A DNA stretch of 10,182 nucleotides from an uncultured Eubacteriales bacterium. GTDB taxonomy: Bacteria; Bacillota; Clostridia; Oscillospirales; Oscillospiraceae. Below are positions 6,786 through 10,182 of the stretch, one piece after another. Below the pieces are notes generated by a model. It had not been told where the DNA came from and did not search any database. It saw only the letters and a program-made list of their open reading frames with translations. Every line of letters begins with the position of its first letter. The first letter of the stretch is position 1. The stretch spans positions 1 through 10,182 of the forward strand of contig UQZA01000052.1 of the NCBI GenBank assembly GCA_900545515.1, written 5' to 3'. The translations under genes were made by a program, and so were the position numbers.

Positions 6786-7025
6786 TTAAATGTGGCTAAT
6801 AAAACACCCACTTAGGTGAGAGTCCGGGTCGAATGAATGGTATCGTCCGGTTGCTTCCATGACAACTCTGGTATTTTCCCCCAGAGCAAGAATCTGATAC
6901 GCCAGCCGTTCCATGCTGACCGCATCGTGAGAGACATCGATTGGTGCCTGGACAACCTCACCCATAGGCCGGAGAATCGCCACTGTGCTCTTGCCTTTGG
7001 GCACATCAATACCAACAGCGTTCAT
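6786..7025 (-). pseudogene. IS110 family transposase, 5' fragment
   Basis: From ATG 7025 (GGAGG 8 bases upstream) the frame reads MNAVGIDVPKGKSTVAILRP and continues to RVVMEATGRYH at about residue 63. This is the N-terminal DEDD (RuvC-like) domain of IS110-family transposases, with the first acidic residue in GID and the second in VVMEATG. Family resemblance ends at about 6837. The last 16 residues, to TAA at 6786-6788, are unrelated, and the rest of the DEDD domain and the C-terminal serine domain are missing. The gene was probably cut by an internal deletion; full proteins have roughly 400 residues. It cannot be active. Confidence 0.85.
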
Positions 7026-7220
7026 TTCCAATACCTCCTGATTGAAATTCATGGCAACCGCTTTTACTCATTGCCTGTTCAATCTCCTGGTCGATTACAC
7101 GAACGCACCGTAAAAACGGTGGGACAACCTGCTTACATCGAATGCTGCGAATGAGAGAGGCGGCTGACTGACTCCTCAGCGAGCGTGTAAGCTCAAGGAA
7201 TAAAGCGTCAGACCATTTGC
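7026..7220 (-). ncRNA. Upstream non-coding end of the IS110 remnant, possible bridge-RNA relic
   Basis: In many IS110 elements the non-coding end ahead of the transposase encodes a structured bridge RNA that pairs with target and donor DNA. Here this stretch has no convincing gene and several stems: caccgt/acggtg with an A4 loop (7106-7121), gctga/tcagc (7163-7180) and gagc/gctc (7181-7194). Position and hairpins fit a bridge-RNA locus, but I cannot identify guide loops. The outer boundary of the element is not visible. Confidence 0.3.
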
Positions 7221-7301
7221 CCTCCCATTCTAGCAGCTTCGGCAACAAGATGGAAATAGACACGGCTGGCTGCCGGGCCTATCACCGTAACTTTATTGTA
7301 G

Positions 7302-7418
7302 GAGGACATTGGCTTTTTTGAGCGCACCGGCGATATGGTCTTTGCTCTGGAATGGCAGACGGTGGGCAAAAAAATGAAACAGGTTCTGGTGATCCGGCGC
7401 GGCAAGGGGCAGCTATAA
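7302..7418 (+). pseudogene. 3' remnant of an unrecognised gene
   Basis: An open frame of 38 codons (EDIGFFERTGDMVFALEWQT, then a basic VGKKMKQVLVIRRGKGQL tail) ends in TAA inside a terminator-like hairpin. It has no good start, because a TAG stands just before it at 7299-7301. The frame starting ATGGAAATAGAC at about 7252 (MEIDTAGCRAYHRNF) runs into the same place one frame apart, so a frameshifted gene of about 55 residues is possible. I do not recognise the family. The downstream sequence resembles that after the gene ending at 9538. Confidence 0.3.
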
Positions 7419-7437
7419 CGGCTGCGCCCTCTCTTTG
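7406..7437 (+). terminator. Terminator-like hairpin with embedded stop codon
   Basis: gcagc (7409-7413) pairs with gctgc (7421-7425), and ggg ahead of it pairs with ccc (7427-7429) across a one-base bulge. A tctcttt stretch follows. The TAA at 7416-7418 lies in the loop. The same sequence plan recurs at 9526-9557. Confidence 0.5.
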
Positions 7438-7450
7438 CGGAGAATTCGGA

Positions 7451-7476
7451 CGTTTTTATGCCTTGAAATAAAAACG
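7451..7476. repeat. 8-bp perfect inverted repeat upstream of the AlbA_2 gene
   Basis: cgttttta (7451-7458) and taaaaacg (7469-7476) are perfect inverted arms around a 10-base spacer, ending 13 bases before the -35 of the proposed promoter. It may be an operator or a weak two-way terminator. Confidence 0.4.
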
Positions 7477-7488
7477 GAAGCTTACCCA

Positions 7489-7516
7489 TTGCTATTTCCT
7501 GAATATCTGCTAAAAT
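7489..7516 (+). promoter_or_regulatory. Candidate promoter of the AlbA_2-relaxase operon
   Basis: TTGCTA (7489-7494) and TAAAAT (7511-7516) are 16 bases apart. Transcription would start at about 7522-7525, inside the 13-bp tandem repeats, which would suit repression by a protein bound there. gggtaag, the core of the repeat unit, also occurs inverted just upstream at 7481-7487. Confidence 0.5.
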
Positions 7517-7517
7517 A

Positions 7518-7569
7518 AAGGGGCAAGTTAAGAGGGTAAGTTAAAGGGGTATGTTAGGAGGGTGTTATG
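7518..7569 (+). repeat. Four 13-bp tandem repeats running into a start codon
   Basis: The units are aaggggcaagtta (7518-7530), agagggtaagtta (7531-7543), aaggggtatgtta (7544-7556) and the more diverged ggagggtgttatg (7557-7569). The last unit supplies both the ribosome site (AGGAGGG, 7556-7562) and the ATG of the AlbA_2 gene. The consensus is roughly aRgGGGyaaGTTA. The 13-bp period with no spacer resembles an iteron-like or operator array. Because each unit carries a purine-rich Shine-Dalgarno-like core, the array might also act on the mRNA. Confidence 0.7.
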
Positions 7570-9093
7570 GCCTTACCAATCAACATTTCAGATTTAATCA
7601 ACCGGCGCGTGGTGGAAAATGCCCGCATTGACTATAAAGCGGACTGGAATCCGGAACCGATTCTGCACTCTATTTGCGCGTTTGCAAATGATATTGACAA
7701 CTGGGGCGGCGGATATATCATCATTGGCATTGAGGACGAGGATGGTATGCCGAAGTTTCCAATTAAGGGGCTGGCAAAAAGCTCGATTGACCGGATCAAT
7801 AAAGAGCTTCTGCAAAAATGCAATTTGATCGAGCCAAGGTACATTCCGGTTGTGGAACAGGTGACATACCAGGGGAAAGAAATTATCGTCCTATGGATAC
7901 CCGGCGGCGCTGACCGGCCCTATAAATGCCCTGTTGCCTTTCCAACGGAAAAAGCGGCAAAATCAGATAAGGCTTACTATATCCGGAAAATGTCCAACAG
8001 CATCCGGGCCAACCAGCTGGAGGAACGGGAGCTGTTCCTTTTGGCAAATAACCAGCCATTTGATGACCGGGCAAACCTTATGGCAAGGATTGAGGATATG
8101 AAGTCCAGCCTGATCTCAGAATTTCTTTATGCCGTAAACAGCGACCTGCGTGAAACTTCCTTAAAGCGTCCGGTGGCTGAAGTTGCGGCTTCTATGCGTC
8201 TGATCGGCGGCCCATGGGAAATGCGCAGGCCCTTAAATGTTGGACTGATGTTTTTCAACGAGCGCCCGGACGATTTCTTCCCCTATGCCAGAATTGAGGT
8301 TGTAGATAAACCCGACCCAACGGGGATCGGCATGACAGAGAAAGTGTTCACCGGACCGTTGGACCGGCAGCTGCGGGATGCGCTGAGCTATATCAAAAAC
8401 TATATTCTTAAGGAAAAGGTTACGAAGATTCTGGGGCAGGCTGAGGCGGAGCGAATTTATAACTACCCGTATGCGGCTGTGGAGGAGGTACTGTCCAACG
8501 CGATTTATCACAAGTCGTATCAGATCGGAGAGCCAATCACCGTTACGGTAACGCCGGAGAAAATGGAGATTACCAGCTTGCCTGGTCCGGACAGAACCAT
8601 CTCAGATGAGGATATTCAGAACCGGCGTATGATTTCCAGACGGTATCGTAACCGCCGTATCGGTGACTTCCTAAAAGAGCTGAAACTGGTCGAGGGACGC
8701 AACACTGGTATCCCCACCATATTGCGGGCAATGGCAGCAAACGGTTCGGAACCTCCGGTGTTCGAGACGGATGATGAGCGGAGCTATTTCACTGTCATTC
8801 TTCCGGTTCAGAAGAAATTCCTTATCCCTACGGCTCAAGAGCAGCCAAAAAGGAAAACAAGACGGAGCCTGATGGAAATCAAAGAACTGATTCTATTTAC
8901 CTTAGCGCAGAAAGGAAACCTTTCTTCTTCTGAACTGGCATCTGAAATGGGCTATACAAAAGTAACTTCCGCCCTATCCAAAGCAATTAAGGAGCTGATG
9001 GAAGAAAGCAAGATTGTTTATCTGGAGCCGGACAAGGTGCGGTCCCGAAATCAGAAAATATGCCTGATTCAAAAGGGAAAAGCAGATGAATGA
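7567..9093 (+). CDS. AlbA_2 (Schlafen-like) / HATPase_c_4 / winged-helix regulator
   Basis: The protein has 508 residues. Residues 10-150 fit the AlbA_2 putative DNA-binding domain: RVVENARIDYKADWN near 14-28, then FANDIDNWGGGYIIIGIEDE at 39-58. Residues 300-345 fit the GHKL-type HATPase_c_4 domain, with EEVLSNAIYHKSY at 306-318 as the conserved ATP-site Asn/His region. Residues 435-490 form a winged helix (ELASEMGYTKVTSALSKAI). This arrangement is common in bacterial transcription regulators sometimes labelled RecG-like. Start ATG 7567 has AGGAGG 5 bases upstream. The stop overlaps the next gene by 8 bases (ATGAATGA), placing it in one operon with the relaxase. It probably regulates that operon, perhaps through the tandem repeats at its start; the target is inferred. 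Confidence 0.88.
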   Translation: MALPINISDLINRRVVENARIDYKADWNPEPILHSICAFANDIDNWGGGYIIIGIEDEDGMPKFPIKGLAKSSIDRINKELLQKCNLIEPRYIPVVEQVTYQGKEIIVLWIPGGADRPYKCPVAFPTEKAAKSDKAYYIRKMSNSIRANQLEERELFLLANNQPFDDRANLMARIEDMKSSLISEFLYAVNSDLRETSLKRPVAEVAASMRLIGGPWEMRRPLNVGLMFFNERPDDFFPYARIEVVDKPDPTGIGMTEKVFTGPLDRQLRDALSYIKNYILKEKVTKILGQAEAERIYNYPYAAVEEVLSNAIYHKSYQIGEPITVTVTPEKMEITSLPGPDRTISDEDIQNRRMISRRYRNRRIGDFLKELKLVEGRNTGIPTILRAMAANGSEPPVFETDDERSYFTVILPVQKKFLIPTAQEQPKRKTRRSLMEIKELILFTLAQKGNLSSSELASEMGYTKVTSALSKAIKELMEESKIVYLEPDKVRSRNQKICLIQKGKADE

Positions 9094-9538
9094 TAAAGAG
9101 CTGATCGGCGCGGTTCACTCTGCCATGTACCAGCAATGCCAGCGCTGGGGCTATGCCGCGCCGGTGGATGTGCTGATGGACATCGGGGTGCTGCCCAAAA
9201 AGAAGTATGAGGAATGGCGGTTCGGGCGTGTCTCCTACCTGGAAAGCGTCTGCACCGTCAACCTCTGCAAGCTCTCTTTTATCATGCACCAGATGCGCGT
9301 CTATGCACAGAAAACCGGCCTGAAACCGTCTTTCTGCTATTACAAGCAATGGGGCGTGAAAAAGAAAAGCGGCCAGGGGCATAAACCGGTGATCCCGCTG
9401 CGGTTCAGCAAAAGCGGCGCCCCGGAGATTGAAAAATGGTACGCGACCCATTTCGTAGATTTGAAACGCACCGCCCAGCTGAAAGCGGCGGCAGAACAAC
9501 CAGCAGAACCAAACACTAACACTTCGGAGCAGTCTTAA
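9086..9538 (+). CDS. Conserved small ICE protein upstream of the relaxase
   Basis: The product has 150 residues, beginning MNDKELIGAVHSAMYQQCQR, with a basic middle (KLSFIMHQMRVYAQKTGLKP) and a low-complexity Ala/Gln/Thr tail from about 131. I do not recognise a named domain. Such a gene commonly sits just before the relaxase in Tn1549-like elements, so an accessory (relaxosome) role is plausible by position only. Its ATG lies inside the end of the AlbA_2 gene and its ribosome site is a weak AAAGGGA, which points to translational coupling. The TAA stop sits in the loop of a terminator-like hairpin. Confidence 0.8.
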   Translation: MNDKELIGAVHSAMYQQCQRWGYAAPVDVLMDIGVLPKKKYEEWRFGRVSYLESVCTVNLCKLSFIMHQMRVYAQKTGLKPSFCYYKQWGVKKKSGQGHKPVIPLRFSKSGAPEIEKWYATHFVDLKRTAQLKAAAEQPAEPNTNTSEQS

Positions 9539-9557
9539 CGGCTGCTCCCTTTTCTTT
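9526..9557 (+). terminator. Terminator-like hairpin with stop codon in its loop, ahead of the relaxase
   Basis: ggagcagtc (9526-9534) pairs with ggctgctcc (9540-9548) over 9 bases, with one G-U, around loop ttaac; the TAA stop of the upstream gene (9536-9538) spans the loop. cttttcttt follows. It would lower relaxase expression relative to the upstream genes, or switch it if ribosomes melt the stem while ending translation there. Confidence 0.55.
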
Positions 9558-9580
9558 GCCCGGAGAGGAGGAAAACGCCC

Positions 9581-10182
9581 ATGGCAACTACACGGATTAT
9601 GCCGCTGCACACCGGCAAGGGCCGCACGGTGGGCAAGGCGATCAGCGACATCATCGACTATGTGGAGAATCCGGAAAAGACCGACCACGGCAGGCTCATC
9701 ACCAGCTACCAGTGCGACAGCCGGATCGCTGATGCGGAATTTCTATTTGCAAAGAAGGGGTACATCCAAAAGACCGGCAGGGTGCGCGGCGAGGACGATG
9801 TGATCGCCTACCACCTGCGCCAGTCCTTTGTCCCCGGCGAGATTACGCCGGAGGAAGCAAACCGGCTGGGCCAGGAGCTTGCCCGCAGGTTTACCAAAGG
9901 AAACAATGCCTTTATCGTCTGCACCCACATCGACAAGGCCTATATCCGCAACCACATCATCTGGAACGCGGTCAACCTGGACTGTGACCGGAAGCTCCGA
10001 AACTTCTGGGGCAGCACCAGGGCCGTGGGGCGGCTCAACGATACCATCTGCATCGAGAACGGATACTCCATCGTGGAGAACCCAAAACCGCATGGAAAGA
10101 GCTATGGCAAGTGGCTGGGCGACCAGGCAAAACCCTCCCACCGGGAGCTGCTGCGCTTATGCCTCGACAACGCGTTATCTCA
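9581..10182 (+). CDS. MobA/VirD2-type (MOBP) relaxase, partial
   Basis: The relaxase nicks the element at oriT and stays bound to the 5' end for transfer. About 200 N-terminal residues are present (MATTRIMPLHTGKGRTVGKA onward); the C terminus lies beyond the window. Y27 in IIDYVENPEKT is the probable nicking tyrosine. The region FIVCTHIDKAYIRNHIIWN at 111-129 corresponds to the metal-binding motif, in which relatives carry H-x-D-x-x-H-x-H-x-H. Here the positions are H116, D118, Y121, R123 and H125, so two histidines are replaced. GAGGAGG lies about 9 bases before the ATG. It is the third gene of the AlbA_2 operon, after a terminator-like hairpin. Confidence 0.9.
   Translation, partial: MATTRIMPLHTGKGRTVGKAISDIIDYVENPEKTDHGRLITSYQCDSRIADAEFLFAKKGYIQKTGRVRGEDDVIAYHLRQSFVPGEITPEEANRLGQELARRFTKGNNAFIVCTHIDKAYIRNHIIWNAVNLDCDRKLRNFWGSTRAVGRLNDTICIENGYSIVENPKPHGKSYGKWLGDQAKPSHRELLRLCLDNALS

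Noticed and set aside
6278..6811. 177-codon minus-strand frame over lrgA
   Set aside because: It is out of frame with the clear LrgA match and contains the lrgA promoter and ribosome site.
7006..7489. Two overlapping minus-strand open frames upstream of the IS110 fragment
   Set aside because: They cover the non-coding end of the IS and gene debris, lack recognisable domains, and the first overlaps the true transposase start in another frame.
7518..7569. CRISPR array
   Set aside because: The 13-bp units are directly adjacent without spacers and there are no cas genes.
8987..9688. 233-codon minus-strand open frame
   Set aside because: Antisense to the AlbA_2 gene end, the 150-aa gene and the relaxase start; no family resemblance and no ribosome site that decides for it.

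Overview
The window looks like part of an integrative and conjugative element (ICE) of the Tn1549/CTn type from a gut-type Clostridia species (Oscillospiraceae or Lachnospiraceae range). The evidence is the gene set (Maff2, VirD4, PcfB, a DUF6017-type helix-turn-helix protein, a MobA/VirD2-type relaxase), the strong AGGAGG ribosome sites and the moderate-to-high GC content. No rRNA, tRNA or CRISPR array was seen.

Layout. (1) Positions 1-4063, minus strand: a leftward transfer operon. In transcription order it holds a conserved ICE protein of unknown function, a helix-turn-helix/DUF6017 protein, PcfB, the VirD4 coupling ATPase, and a Maff2 membrane protein cut short near the window's left edge. 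(2) 4064-4316: a non-coding stretch with three hairpins and a paired direct/inverted repeat; it may be a regulatory leader, an oriT-like region or an element junction. (3) 4317-6645, minus strand: genes not typical of conjugation. These are a PP-loop ATP-pyrophosphatase-like protein with a zinc-ribbon-like four-cysteine site, and an lrgAB pair with a recognisable promoter and a TTG start for lrgA. (4) 6786-7566: mobile-element debris. It holds the 5' piece of an IS110-family transposase with its upstream non-coding end, then the 3' end of an unrecognised gene ending in a terminator-like hairpin. (5) 7567-10182, plus strand: a rightward operon of an AlbA_2 (Schlafen-like)/HATPase regulator, a conserved small ICE protein and the relaxase, which runs off the window.

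How the parts fit. The relaxase would nick and bind the element DNA, and PcfB and VirD4 would dock the complex and pump it to the mating channel, of which Maff2 is probably a part. The AlbA_2 protein heads the relaxase operon. Four 13-bp tandem repeats run directly into its start codon, which suggests autoregulation. Transfer and relaxase genes point away from each other with about 3.5 kb of cargo and debris between them. This may be the normal layout of this element, an inversion, or the junction of two elements. The relaxase lacks two histidines expected in its metal-binding motif and Maff2 is truncated, so this copy may be decaying.
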